Source of the DNA: Capnocytophaga leadbetteri | GTDB lineage: Bacteria > Bacteroidota > Bacteroidia > Flavobacteriales > Flavobacteriaceae | Direction of reading: 5' to 3' | NCBI RefSeq assembly: GCF_003054025.1 | Contig: NZ_QBKG01000006.1 | Coordinates: 62,001 to 126,000, forward strand | DNA: 64,000 bases | Shown: piece after piece, positions 35,180-44,464 of the stretch | Layout: each line of letters starts with the position of its first letter | Position numbering within the stretch: position 1 is the first letter of the stretch | Notes under the pieces: generated by a model | Told to the model about the DNA's origin: nothing | Databases searched by the model: none | The model's input: the letters and a program-made list of their open reading frames with translations, nothing else | Program-made: the position numbers and the translations under genes

Positions 35180-38100
35180 TTAAAAAGTGAGTGTTAATCC
35201 CATTGAAACGGTACGAATAGGGCTATATACGGCAGCCGTATTACTGCCCGACAAGCTGGTACGAGGGTCTAAGCCCTTGCGGTAGCTCCACAAATACACA
35301 TTATCAGCCGTGAGGTAGTAGCGCAACTTAGTAAGCCCTAATTTTTCTACCATTTGGCGCGTGAAAGTATAGCCCACACTTATGTTGCGCAGCGATAGAT
35401 AGTCTGACGATATCATAAAGCGGTCAGAAAGGCTGAGCAACTTCTGGTTAGCAAACTCAAGGCGGGGAATATCTGAGGTAGTATTATCGGGCGTCCAACG
35501 GTTGCGAATGTCAGCGTGCCAAGTTCTACCCAAGTCGCCTGAGTGCATCAGTCCGGCGTATTGATAGTCGTAGAATTTACCCCCTAACTGGTAAGAAAAC
35601 TGTACGGCAAGGTCGAAATTATAAGCGCTAAGGGTAGTGCCAAAACCTCCTTGTAGGTCGGGTATAGAGGAGCCTACATACTGCTTGCTGTCGCTGCTAT
35701 AGTTTTCACTGCCTTTTAGCTCGTACTCACCCGTAGTAGCATTTTTGATATAGAACTGCGCATCGCCATTGGTAGGATTTACGCCTCCCCATTTCACCAT
35801 ATAGAAGTCGTAGATGCTACCGCCTTCCTTCAGTGTTTGATAGCCACGTGTCAATCCTTTTTCGCGCAATTCCTCAGGTAGGCGAGTTATTTCATTCTTA
35901 TAGTGCAAGCCGTTTACTGATACCGTCCACTGCACTTTATCGGTACGTACAGGGGTTACCGCTAACGAAAACTCTACCCCTTTGTTTAGCATATCAGCTA
36001 CGTTGCGCGGCTCGGAAGTAAAACCGGTAGAAGCAGGTAGTGGCATATTAAACAGCAGGTCGTTGGTTTTCTTCACGAAGTAATCGGCCTCTAAAGTAAG
36101 TCGGTTTCTGAAGAAAGCCAATTCTATACCTGCATTAAGGTTGCCACTCTCTTCCCAAGTGATATTGCGATTGCCTTTATAGCTGGCTACAAGCCCTGGG
36201 GTATTGCCATTAGTACTCACACTGTAGAGCGTCATATAAGGCACGTATGAGCGCCCTCCGCCAGGTAAATAAAGCTCGTCATTCCCCTGCACTCCATAGC
36301 TTAATTTGAGCTTCACTAAATCTACAAAATCTACTTTTTCTAATAACTTCTCTTCGCTTAGCAACCACGAGGCTCCCACCGACCAGAAAGTACCCCAACG
36401 ATTTTCGGGTGCAAATACTGACGAGCCATCACGGCGCAAACTAGCCGATAGGTAATATTTCTGGTTATAGTTAGCATTTAGCTGACCGAAGTAGCCTTCT
36501 ACAAAGTAACGACGAGTGTATGAGGTGAGCGAACTGAGCACCGCAGCGTTATTGAACTCGCTATTGCGAGGGTCTACAAAGTTCTTCTTACTACCTTCTA
36601 TAGTGCCAAAATGCTTCTGATAGCTTTCGTGCCCAAAAAGAGTTTCTATACCATAATTATCCCAATTTTTGCTATAACGCAACAGCTGGTTGAAGGTCAG
36701 CACTATATTATCAGATTTATACTTACTTGATGCCCCCCCATAGTTCTTACCTGCACCACCTAAGGGAGTGGTGAAGTAATTCACATCATAGAAGTTAGCA
36801 TAGAAATTGCCATTTACTGAAAAAGTGAGATTCTTATGTAGTTGTGCCTCTAACGAAAGCGCCTGATTGAAATAATAATCGCGACTGTAGTTTAGATTTT
36901 CGCGTTGTGTAGCCACAGGGTTGGTATTATCATTAAACTTCCGGGTAGCCCCATAGTCGTAAGTATTTAAGCGGTTGCCATTGGCATCGTGCTCGTAGAT
37001 AGGATAAATAGGCGCTATGGTACGCGTCCACGCAAAAGGGTTATCATAGCCGCTATCCTCAGTACTGCCTTGTTTTTCGGTGTAAGTAATCATTGAAGAA
37101 GCATTGGCCTTTAGCCAAGAAGTAATGTCACCCTTGTAAGCAAAACGAGTAGAATAGCGGTTAAAATAACTATTCATATTATAGCCCTCATCGCCCAAAT
37201 AGCCAAAAGAGAAATAGAAGCTATTGTGCTCTGTGCCTTTGGTCATACTCAGGTTATGCTCTTTGCGCACACGGGTATTGAAAAGAGCCTTTTCCCATTG
37301 GTTGAAAGTAGCCGCATCAGAATATTTGATAGTAGCGGCAGGGTTAAGTTTACCGGTAGGCAATACCACCTCATTATCAGCTACGTTATAGATATTATAG
37401 CCTGCCCCCACATTATTGATAAGCGATTGGCTGGCATTGCTGCGCGCCAAGGCATCAGCTTGTCTTTGAGCGTACAAATTCTGGTTGTAAAGCGCCGCCC
37501 AAAGCGTTTCGTAGTATTCGCCAGGGCTGCTGATAATATCATACTCAGGGATACCGCGGTAGTTGAAGCCCAACTTACTATCTACCGAGATAGATAGGCG
37601 CCCTTTAGAACCACTTTTGGTAGTGATAAGCACTACCCCATTAGCACCACGTGCGCCGTAGAGTGCGGAAGACGAAGCGTCTTTTAGCACGTTCACACTC
37701 TCTATATCGCTGTTGTTGATAGCGTTGAGTGTCCCCTCAAAAGGCACTCCATCTAAGATAATAAGCGGAGCACTTGAAGCGTTGATAGAGCCAATACCCC
37801 TAATGCGGATAGCTGAACTACTACCAGGTTGCCCTGATGAAGTAGAGATTTGCACCCCTGCGACAGCCCCTTCTAAGGTTTTGGCCACATCGGTAGTCTG
37901 TTTGGCCTGAATAGCGTCGGCCTTGATAGTAGCCATAGAGCCCGTAAACGATTTTTTGTCGGTAGTGCCATAGGCTACCGCTACTACCTCAGTACCTTCG
38001 AGCTGTTGCACATCAGCAGAGAGAACGATATGCAGCGTGCGCTCCTTGCCCACCTTTACCTCTTTAGGAGCATAGCCGATAGTCGAAAAGACCAAGATAT

Positions 38101-38305
38101 CACCCTGATGAGCTTTCATCTCGAAGTTACCATTCCAATCGGTAGCCATACCCTTAGCAGTACCTTTGATGACGATAGCCGCCCCTGGCAGCTCGAGTCC
38201 GTCTTCATCTTTTACAGTACCTTTGATAGTTACTTCCTGAGCTATCAGCCAAAAGGGGAAAAGCCAACAGAAAATAAACAAAGCGATTTTGTGTGTGTTA
38301 TCCAT
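35180..38305 (-). CDS. SusC/RagA-family TonB-linked outer membrane transporter
   Basis: A 1041-residue TonB-dependent transporter that would move a ligand bound by the SusD protein across the outer membrane. A signal peptide ends near IAQE; then a carboxypeptidase-D regulatory-like domain (about 24-100), plug (about 110-230, with RIRGIGSINASSAPLIILDGVP typical of SusC), and a large beta-barrel ending in LTLTF with a terminal Phe. The promoter at 38328-38358 is divergent from the WYL regulator gene. No hydrolases are linked, so this is an orphan SusCD pair. Confidence 0.95.
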   Translation of the reverse strand: MDNTHKIALFIFCWLFPFWLIAQEVTIKGTVKDEDGLELPGAAIVIKGTAKGMATDWNGNFEMKAHQGDILVFSTIGYAPKEVKVGKERTLHIVLSADVQQLEGTEVVAVAYGTTDKKSFTGSMATIKADAIQAKQTTDVAKTLEGAVAGVQISTSSGQPGSSSAIRIRGIGSINASSAPLIILDGVPFEGTLNAINNSDIESVNVLKDASSSALYGARGANGVVLITTKSGSKGRLSISVDSKLGFNYRGIPEYDIISSPGEYYETLWAALYNQNLYAQRQADALARSNASQSLINNVGAGYNIYNVADNEVVLPTGKLNPAATIKYSDAATFNQWEKALFNTRVRKEHNLSMTKGTEHNSFYFSFGYLGDEGYNMNSYFNRYSTRFAYKGDITSWLKANASSMITYTEKQGSTEDSGYDNPFAWTRTIAPIYPIYEHDANGNRLNTYDYGATRKFNDNTNPVATQRENLNYSRDYYFNQALSLEAQLHKNLTFSVNGNFYANFYDVNYFTTPLGGAGKNYGGASSKYKSDNIVLTFNQLLRYSKNWDNYGIETLFGHESYQKHFGTIEGSKKNFVDPRNSEFNNAAVLSSLTSYTRRYFVEGYFGQLNANYNQKYYLSASLRRDGSSVFAPENRWGTFWSVGASWLLSEEKLLEKVDFVDLVKLKLSYGVQGNDELYLPGGGRSYVPYMTLYSVSTNGNTPGLVASYKGNRNITWEESGNLNAGIELAFFRNRLTLEADYFVKKTNDLLFNMPLPASTGFTSEPRNVADMLNKGVEFSLAVTPVRTDKVQWTVSVNGLHYKNEITRLPEELREKGLTRGYQTLKEGGSIYDFYMVKWGGVNPTNGDAQFYIKNATTGEYELKGSENYSSDSKQYVGSSIPDLQGGFGTTLSAYNFDLAVQFSYQLGGKFYDYQYAGLMHSGDLGRTWHADIRNRWTPDNTTSDIPRLEFANQKLLSLSDRFMISSDYLSLRNISVGYTFTRQMVEKLGLTKLRYYLTADNVYLWSYRKGLDPRTSLSGSNTAAVYSPIRTVSMGLTLTF

Positions 38306-38327
38306 ACATTTATACGTTTTAATGCGC

Positions 38328-38358
38328 CAAAAGTATCATTATCTTTCGTAACTACCAA
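38328..38358 (-). promoter_or_regulatory. Promoter for susC-susD
   Basis: Minus strand: TTG (38358-38356), 20-bp spacer, TACTTTTG (38335-38328), 23 bp from the susC start. Confidence 0.7.
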
Positions 38359-38547
38359 GAAAAAAGCTAAAATTTAACAAACCTTAACAATTTAGCGTTA
38401 TTTTGTAATATTCAGTATTTTGCAAGAAACGCAAAAGAGAAGCAACCAAAAGGTCTTTTATTGAAAGATTATCAGTTTTAGAGGCTTTCTGCTGCAAAAA
38501 ATGCAAAATTTTAACAAAGAGGAAGAAGAGAGAAAAGTTGGTGGTTG

Positions 38548-38602
38548 TTCGCTCATCCTTCGCTCATCCTTCGCTCATCCTTCGCTGATCGTTCGCTCAA
38601 GG
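38548..38602. repeat. 11-bp tandem repeat array, five units
   Basis: Three identical TTCGCTCATCC units (38548-38580) followed by TTCGCTGATCG and TTCGCTCAAGG, all in exact 11-bp register. Same family as at 17035 and 54533. Upstream of the WYL promoter. Confidence 0.9.
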
Positions 38603-38652
38603 TTTGTGTATGGGAGGGTTGGGAAGGCTGGGAAGGCTGGGAGAAACAATAA

Positions 38653-38683
38653 TTGTCAAATTAATAATTATTTAGTACATTTG
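38653..38683 (+). promoter_or_regulatory. Promoter for the WYL regulator gene
   Basis: TTG (38653-38655), 20-bp spacer, TACATTTG (38676-38683), 24 bp before ATG 38708. Confidence 0.7.
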
Positions 38684-38707
38684 CCCCATAAACCAAAAAA
38701 CAAAAAA

Positions 38708-39601
38708 ATGGATAAATTACTACGTATCATACACCTATTGCGATTTATACGCGATTGTAATAGAAAAGGAATCTACCCTAACTACCAACAAATCCACAAA
38801 GAAATGGATAGTTATTTAGGTGAAAAAGGGTATAACCGACAATTGTTTGAGCGCGACAAAGAGACAATACGCGATGAATGGCACTATGATTTGAGATATG
38901 AGGATGAAACTTATGCGTTATACGAAGATGAAAATCAGCTGATAGTAGATGACCTATTGGCAGCTTACATCTTGTTTACCGTACAAAACCAAGACGGTAA
39001 ACTACCTGAATGTGTGATTGCCGAAAGTCGTCAGCATACGGGTACAAACCATATTGCTGACTGTATAGAGGCTATAGAAGCCCATAAGGAACTGCACATC
39101 ACTTACTACGACTACCGCGATGAGCAAACCAAAGCCTATACGCTACAACCTTACAAACTAAAACATAAAGACTATAAGTGGTATGTACTGGCAGTTGATA
39201 AACAAGACAGCAGTGTGCCTTTTAAAGCCTTTGCCTTAGAGCGCGTGCGTTCGTTAGAAATTGGAGCTACTTTCCGACCCAATAAGGAATTAGACTTCTA
39301 TAGCCCATATTACAATGCTTTTGGTATGTTCACCGATGCCAAAGCCGAAAAGGTAGTACTACAGTTTGACCACCGCGATGGCAACTACCTTAAAGCCTCG
39401 CCTATTCACCATTCGCAGCGGGTTATAGCTGAAACCGCAACGCATATTACCTTTGAACTCTATGTAAAGCCCACTCTTGACTTTATTATGGAATTGATGA
39501 AACGCAGTTGGTCGCTTACTATATTAGAACCCACCTCTTTGCGTGAAAGGTTTGTAGAGTATTGGCAAGAAGCTGTAAAGAGAAATTTGGAAGTGCATTA
39601 A
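38708..39601 (+). CDS. WYL-domain transcriptional regulator
   Basis: A 297-residue protein starting MDKLLRIIHLLRFI at ATG 38708; the longer frame from 38501 lies in repeats and is not convincing. The N-terminal region about 1-60 looks like a winged-helix DNA-binding part, followed by the WYL domain (about 135-300) with the motif YKLKHKDYKWYVLAVD and LERVRSLEI, and a WCX C-terminal part. WYL proteins sense ligands, often nucleic-acid related, and regulate defence or stress genes. It is divergent from susC and may regulate it or itself. Confidence 0.85.
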   Translation: MDKLLRIIHLLRFIRDCNRKGIYPNYQQIHKEMDSYLGEKGYNRQLFERDKETIRDEWHYDLRYEDETYALYEDENQLIVDDLLAAYILFTVQNQDGKLPECVIAESRQHTGTNHIADCIEAIEAHKELHITYYDYRDEQTKAYTLQPYKLKHKDYKWYVLAVDKQDSSVPFKAFALERVRSLEIGATFRPNKELDFYSPYYNAFGMFTDAKAEKVVLQFDHRDGNYLKASPIHHSQRVIAETATHITFELYVKPTLDFIMELMKRSWSLTILEPTSLRERFVEYWQEAVKRNLEVH

Positions 39602-39619
39602 TTTGCTGATTTATAAATC

Positions 39620-39657
39620 AAAAAAGAGTGCCAGAGTAATTTCTGGCACTCTTTTTT
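39620..39657. terminator. Bidirectional intrinsic terminator
   Basis: A 16-bp stem, arms 39620-39635 and 39642-39657 (GAGTGCCAGA/TCTGGCACTC core), with A tract on one flank and T tract on the other. It separates the WYL gene from the convergent frameshifted gene. Confidence 0.9.
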
Positions 39658-39673
39658 GATTGTGGCATATTCA

Positions 39674-40989
39674 CTACTTAACCTTATTGCGTTTGTCGCT
39701 ATTATGCTTTTTGTGCATTAACTGCAACTGCATTCTATTTACAATATCTTCAAACTCTCTCTTAAGTTCACCTTTGTCAATACTATTAATAAAGTCACTG
39801 TTAGAAAGTTTAGTGCCTCTTGCTGCTAATTTTGTATAAGTTCTACTATGTAGTCCTTTATTTAAAGCTGCAGTAATTTTCTCTAACTCACAGTAATCAG
39901 CTTTCTTTAGCTCGCTAAGAATAGTATCCATAGGCTTTATATGATCAATAGCTATATCAGAAAGTTTTGTAACTTCAAAAGGTACATAAGTACTATTGTT
40001 TTTAAAATCTTCTGAAAAAACTACTTTATCATTGATGAGTAACTTGCCATCTTCAGAAATTTTAAGTTCTTTTAAATGCTTAAACTCATCTGAATTTTTG
40101 TCATAAAAGAAGCGAATACCATCAATTTGCTTATTGATAATATTATTAAAATATTCTTTATCGTTGGTTTTATAAAAATACTGTTGGATAAAACGAATAG
40201 GGAAGTAAAAATCACTCTTCTGGTTAAAACGATTCTGACTAATCAATCTAAAAAAGAAGTTTTTGCGAATATCTTCGTGACTGTAACTGTCTTTTATTTC
40301 AGTAGTAACCTCATCAATTTCTTCATCAACAAGGTCATTGACTATTTTATCAATAGTATCAGGTGCAGCTTCTGCAACATCAGCTATACTATCCTCTATA
40401 AAATAGAGATACTTTTTAAAGCCAGACCTATAATCCTTCAAGTTTTTTAATCCTTTAAAAGTTTCGGCTAAATAATCATCTCCTTGTTCTCTCAATCTAT
40501 TAAGAGCCTCAAAGTTTTGAGATTCATAGATTTCCTTAATAATAGGGAATAGTTTATATTCGAATAAACGGTCTACATTTTTTATGTAGTTTAGATAATT
40601 ACTAACACTTTTTTCCACTCCATTTTTAGGTAAGTAGGCTTTAAAAGCTTCTTCCATAAAAATGTTACCAAATGTTTCTTTCTCTTTAAACTCTTCAGCC
40701 AAAAAAGCAAAATAGAGTTTTATAGCATATTTATAGGTATGAGTACCTGTGTAAGGATTTCCATTGATAGGTATGTTATGTAATGGTTTTAACCCATTAT
40801 CCATATCCTTAGTAGTATAGGTAAAAAGCCTATAAATTTCTTGGGTATTCCCCTTAGTAAAATACTCGTACAAGTCGTACTTTTCATTTACCTTTTTGCA
40901 ATTGTAATGCGGCTGTCTATCGTTCTATCATCATAAGGATTTTCTTTTAGCCACTGTTTGAACTCTTGTTCTTTTTCTAGATTTCTCAT
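39674..40989 (-). pseudogene. Unknown gene broken by a single-base frameshift
   Basis: I do not recognise this protein. The downstream frame (from 40873) encodes 399 residues; a 33-codon open frame starts with ATG at 40989 and stops at 40888. Adding one A to the five-A run (T5 at 40893-40897 on the + strand) joins them into an exact 438-codon gene: the reading goes from ITIAKK directly to VNEKYDLYEYF. The protein has two similar helical segments (about 45-125 and 130-200, both ending in Y-x-K-Y-x-F-like motifs) and IAIDHIKPMDTIL (about 352-364 of the joined protein), which resembles part of an HNH motif, but a full nuclease is not evident. Promoter at 41020-41050. Confidence 0.75.
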
Positions 40990-41019
40990 TTTTTTTATAT
41001 GGTTACTAATTTAACGCCT

Positions 41020-41050
41020 CAAAAGTATAACTTTTTCAGCATTCATACAA
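41020..41050 (-). promoter_or_regulatory. Promoter for the frameshifted gene
   Basis: Minus strand: TTG (41050-41048), 20-bp spacer, TACTTTTG (41027-41020), about 30 bp before ATG 40989. It supports the longer 438-codon gene model. Confidence 0.7.
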
Positions 41051-41105
41051 TTTTTTTTGTTAAATATTTATATAACTATGTTATTAAGAGTTTAAAAACT
41101 CTCTT

Positions 41106-42845
41106 CTAACTATTTAGTGCTGGCTGTTGGCGAATTTTGATAAACTTCTTATTAATTACTTCAAAATCAATACCTAACAGTAGTATTTCTATTTCGGATA
41201 GCAATGCTATAGGTGAAAGCTGACAAGTGAAAATTGAATTGTTAAAAAGCTTGTGTACTAACAGTGCTTTCTCTTCTAAATTAGAAGGTATTGGCTCAAC
41301 TTCTCGTAACTTCTTTACAATAAGGCTCAACTGTGGATAAGTAGCATTAGGTAAAGTGTCTAACAATGGGCATACCACTTTCTCAGGAGTAACAGCTATT
41401 GGGTTGAGTATATCATAGTCATCTTCTACAATAAAAGGCGCTAAACTATCTCCTATAGAGTGAGTGTGTAAGGGTTCACCATCAATAAGTATCTGTTTGC
41501 TTTCTTTAAGTATTTCAAAATGAGTTATACTACCTAACTTCTTAGGTGTTTCTCCTGCAAAATAGGTAATATTATCCATAACTCTGCCAAGCATTTCATT
41601 AAATAGTTTCGTTTGTAATAGCCGAGAAAAATACCCCCTAATTACATTTAGTGGAAGGACTATCGCTCCATCTGTACTACACAGCTGGGTTCTCATTACC
41701 AAGGGGGTATGCAAAGACTTTTTAAGGTCTTTTAAAGTCTTTCGTTCTAAAAGAATATTACTCCTATTTTCTAACATCTGTGCTATTTGTTTTTGTAGGG
41801 TTTCAGCTCTCTCTGAAAGCAACTCTTCTGGTGGTACTTTTATTTTTCCTTCTCTAAATTGTATGATCTTGTCAAAAACCTCTTCTTCAAAAAAGGGTAA
41901 CAGAAGTGAGGTACGCTCATAGCCTACAGCTCCTTCTTCGTGAACCCAAAGCAAATTATTAAACAGCAAACGATAATCAAGTAGTTGTTTTACGGTTATG
42001 CTTTTCCTCTCAAATACCTCTGAAATACCCACAAGGAAAATACCCTGTGCTTGGCTATCTTTCAAAGTATTCAAAAGTAGAAAATGTTTCTCAAAAAGTG
42101 TATCAGCCTCATTGATAAAGACTACTATATAAGGTGACGTAAGTGCCTTCTCAGTGCGTTTTTGGTTTTCATCTACTAAGGATTGTAAAATTTCTTCAGT
42201 ATCAGTAGCTGTGCTGAACGCATAAGGTGCTATTACTTGCAACATCGCAGGGGAACAATCGTCTTCTTTTCCTATCCACACTATTTTAAGCGTTTCAGGA
42301 GTATGTTTGTAGAGCAAGGATAGCAATACAAGCTGTTGTAATTTGCGCCGATAGGTAGGATCATCAGCTTGAATAGCCAAATGTGCTTCGGTTGCCAAAT
42401 CAATAAGATGAAGATCTTCATCATTCATTCCTAAGGCAATAGGTAAAGACATTGCAGAGTGTTTGAAGTGCTTAGAAGCAAATATTTCACTAAGACATAC
42501 AAAATGTGTAGTTTGGTTAGGAATAGCTATCCACACAAAACGAGAGGTTACCTCTTCAGCTACAAAATTAGAATGGAGCTGCACATAACCTTTAGGAAAA
42601 GCTTTTTGTACTTTTTCAAAATCCTCATCACTGAAATAGGGCTTCATTTTTATCGAAAAGACAGTTTCCTTTCTATCTATCTTCGGGTGTAGTGTACCTT
42701 TAAAAGGTATCTCAATAGCTTTGAGAGTCTCTTTGATATAACTCTCTTGTTGCGCTACTTCACGCTCTAAAAGCGCACGCATCGTTACTTTAGACTTACT
42801 GAGCAGCGCTATAGGCAACTGTAATGATAGTGTATCTTTATTCAT
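41106..42845 (-). CDS. Degenerate FtsK/SpoIIIE-like protein without ATPase motifs
   Basis: A 579-residue soluble protein. Residues about 30-300 follow the FtsK/SpoIIIE translocase order: an alpha-like part (about 30-125), then PIALGMNDEDLHLIDLATEAHLAI (134-158, matching the stretch that leads into the FtsK P-loop), VLLSLLYKHTPETLKIVWI (173-191) and SPYIVVFINEADTLF (237-251). The Walker A site expected at 158-167 reads QADDPTYRR, with no GxxGxGKS, and the Walker B Asp is Asn245. A 270-residue C-terminal extension is unknown. It should therefore not hydrolyse ATP; a structural or regulatory role is inferred. An inverted repeat lies at the upstream side. Confidence 0.65.
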   Translation of the reverse strand: MNKDTLSLQLPIALLSKSKVTMRALLEREVAQQESYIKETLKAIEIPFKGTLHPKIDRKETVFSIKMKPYFSDEDFEKVQKAFPKGYVQLHSNFVAEEVTSRFVWIAIPNQTTHFVCLSEIFASKHFKHSAMSLPIALGMNDEDLHLIDLATEAHLAIQADDPTYRRKLQQLVLLSLLYKHTPETLKIVWIGKEDDCSPAMLQVIAPYAFSTATDTEEILQSLVDENQKRTEKALTSPYIVVFINEADTLFEKHFLLLNTLKDSQAQGIFLVGISEVFERKSITVKQLLDYRLLFNNLLWVHEEGAVGYERTSLLLPFFEEEVFDKIIQFREGKIKVPPEELLSERAETLQKQIAQMLENRSNILLERKTLKDLKKSLHTPLVMRTQLCSTDGAIVLPLNVIRGYFSRLLQTKLFNEMLGRVMDNITYFAGETPKKLGSITHFEILKESKQILIDGEPLHTHSIGDSLAPFIVEDDYDILNPIAVTPEKVVCPLLDTLPNATYPQLSLIVKKLREVEPIPSNLEEKALLVHKLFNNSIFTCQLSPIALLSEIEILLLGIDFEVINKKFIKIRQQPALNS

Positions 42846-42890
42846 TTGTTAGAAACTTTTAGTTTGATGCGGCAAAGGTAAAGGGGGAGG

Positions 42891-42909
42891 TGTATCATTT
42901 CGTGATACA
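42891..42909. promoter_or_regulatory. Operator-like inverted repeat TGTATCA-N5-TGATACA
   Basis: A perfect 7-bp inverted repeat with a 5-bp spacer, 11 bp upstream of the TACCTTTG box (42873-42880) of the FtsK-like gene. Placement between the -33 and -7 positions fits a repressor site. Confidence 0.4.
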
Positions 42910-42919
42910 GTACAAAAAA

Positions 42920-42953
42920 ACTTTGCTAAGAGCCCTAAAACTCTTAGCAAAGT
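42920..42953 (-). terminator. Intrinsic terminator after murE
   Basis: A 13-bp stem, arms ACTTTGCTAAGAG (42920-42932) and CTCTTAGCAAAGT (42941-42953), followed on the minus strand by seven T. It closes the rsmH-ftsL-ftsI-murE cluster. Confidence 0.9.
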
Positions 42954-42982
42954 CTATTTTTTAAATTATATTTTCTACGCTT

Positions 42983-44446
42983 CTATTTCTTGTATAATTC
43001 TAAAAATTCGCGGACGATTTCAAAGTCGTCAAAATGGTGTCTCACGCCTTTGATTTCTTGGTAAGTTTCGTGTCCCTTACCTGCGATGAGGATAATGTCT
43101 CCTTTTTGGGCGTTCTTACAAACGGATTGTATCGCCTGACGACGGTCGGTGATAGTTTGTACTTTATGGAAGTGCTGCGCTTGTACCCCTTGTTCCATCT
43201 CTGATAAGATAGCTTCAGGCTCTTCATTACGAGGATTATCAGATGTAAGAATTACATTATCGCTGAGGGTTGTGGCTATATCGGCCATTATAGGGCGCTT
43301 GCCTTTATCGCGATTTCCTCCACAGCCCACTACAGTAGTGAGGGTCTCGTTGTGGGTGCGTATATCGTTAATCGTTTTGAGTACGTTTTCGAGTGCATCG
43401 GGGGTATGGGCATAATCGACTATGGTAATGACGCCCGTAGCTGAAACGGCATACTGAAAACGCCCTGCGACAGGCTCTATCGCACTGATAAGAGTGAGCG
43501 CCTCAAGCTCATCTACCCCTAAAAGAGTAGCTGCCCCAAAGACTGCCAAAAGATTATAAGCATTGAACTCGCCTATGAGCTTCGTCCAAACCTCGTGCTG
43601 ATTGATACGCAATAGCAATCCGTCAAACCTACTCTCTATAATATGCGCTTTATAGTCGGCGTGTGTTTTGAGGGCGTATGTTTTCTTTTGAGCCTTGGTA
43701 TTCTGCAACATAAAAGCGCCATTCTTATCGTCTATATTCACCAAAGCAAAAGCGGTAGAAGGTAGCGCATCAAAGAAGCGTTTCTTTACATCGCGGTAGG
43801 CTGCAAAAGTTTTGTGATAGTCGAGGTGGTCGCGAGTGAGGTTAGTGAAAATACCCCCTGCAAAGTGTAATCCTTCAGTACGGTGCTGGTCGATACCGTG
43901 CGAACTCACCTCCATAAAGCAGTATTTCACCCCCTGTTGTACCATTAAATGCAAATAATGATGTAACTGAAGAGGGTCAGGGGTAGTATGGGTAGCCTCG
44001 AAACGCTGATCATCTACATACACTGCCACCGTAGAGAGCAAGCCTACCTTTTGTCCCGCCTTTCTAAATAATTGGTATAACAAGGTTGCAATGGTAGTCT
44101 TGCCATTAGTGCCTGTTACGCCTACTAGGGTAAGCTTTTCAGATGGATTTCCATAGAAATTAGCTGCCATAAGGGCTAAAGCACTATGGCTGTTGGGTAC
44201 TACTATATAGCTAACATCGGGAAAGAGCAGTTGCGGTAGTTGCTCGCATACTATTGCTGTAGCTCCACTGCGTGTAGCTTGGTCTATATATTCGTGTCCG
44301 TTGGATTGCGTACCTGCTATGGCAACAAACATACTTCCTTTTTCTACCTTGCGAGAGTCAAAACAAACGGAAGTAATAGGTTTATCTTCTACATAAAGAG
44401 AAGCTTTTATAGTGAGGTTGTTTAATAAAGATGTTAAATTAGTCAT
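42983..44446 (-). CDS. murE: UDP-MurNAc-L-Ala-D-Glu:meso-diaminopimelate ligase
   Basis: MurE adds meso-diaminopimelate to the peptidoglycan precursor in the cytoplasm. The 487-residue Mur ligase has GVTGTNGKTT (109-118) as its P-loop, a central HTTPDPLQLHHYLH and the C-terminal SDNPRNEEPE motif, in which DNPR selects meso-diaminopimelate over lysine. It follows ftsI by 18 bp and ends at the terminator 42920-42953. The expected next gene, mraY, is elsewhere (17823-19076). Confidence 0.95.
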   Translation of the reverse strand: MTNLTSLLNNLTIKASLYVEDKPITSVCFDSRKVEKGSMFVAIAGTQSNGHEYIDQATRSGATAIVCEQLPQLLFPDVSYIVVPNSHSALALMAANFYGNPSEKLTLVGVTGTNGKTTIATLLYQLFRKAGQKVGLLSTVAVYVDDQRFEATHTTPDPLQLHHYLHLMVQQGVKYCFMEVSSHGIDQHRTEGLHFAGGIFTNLTRDHLDYHKTFAAYRDVKKRFFDALPSTAFALVNIDDKNGAFMLQNTKAQKKTYALKTHADYKAHIIESRFDGLLLRINQHEVWTKLIGEFNAYNLLAVFGAATLLGVDELEALTLISAIEPVAGRFQYAVSATGVITIVDYAHTPDALENVLKTINDIRTHNETLTTVVGCGGNRDKGKRPIMADIATTLSDNVILTSDNPRNEEPEAILSEMEQGVQAQHFHKVQTITDRRQAIQSVCKNAQKGDIILIAGKGHETYQEIKGVRHHFDDFEIVREFLELYKK

Positions 44447-44464
44447 TCGTTATTAGTTGTTAGT

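Larger units (their letters stand above)
38306..38707. other. Intergenic region upstream of susC and the WYL gene
   Basis: A 402-bp gap. It holds the susC promoter (38328-38358), the 11-bp tandem array (38548-38602), three 9-bp GGGAAGGCT-like units (38612-38638) and the WYL-gene promoter (38653-38683). From 38360 to 38530 I see only AT-rich sequence. Confidence 0.7.

Noticed and set aside
38501-38707. N-terminal extension of the WYL regulator
   Set aside because: The added residues are encoded by tandem repeats and by the promoter region; ATG 38708 is well placed after the promoter.
40888-40902. Programmed -1 frameshift at A-AAA-AGG in the unknown gene
   Set aside because: The run has only five A, the second codon of a good slippery site does not re-pair well, and no stimulatory hairpin is evident; a mutation or slippage during replication is simpler.
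41087-41102. Terminator after the FtsK-like gene
   Set aside because: The AGAGTTT/AAACTCT stem is AT-rich and lacks a T tract on the minus strand.
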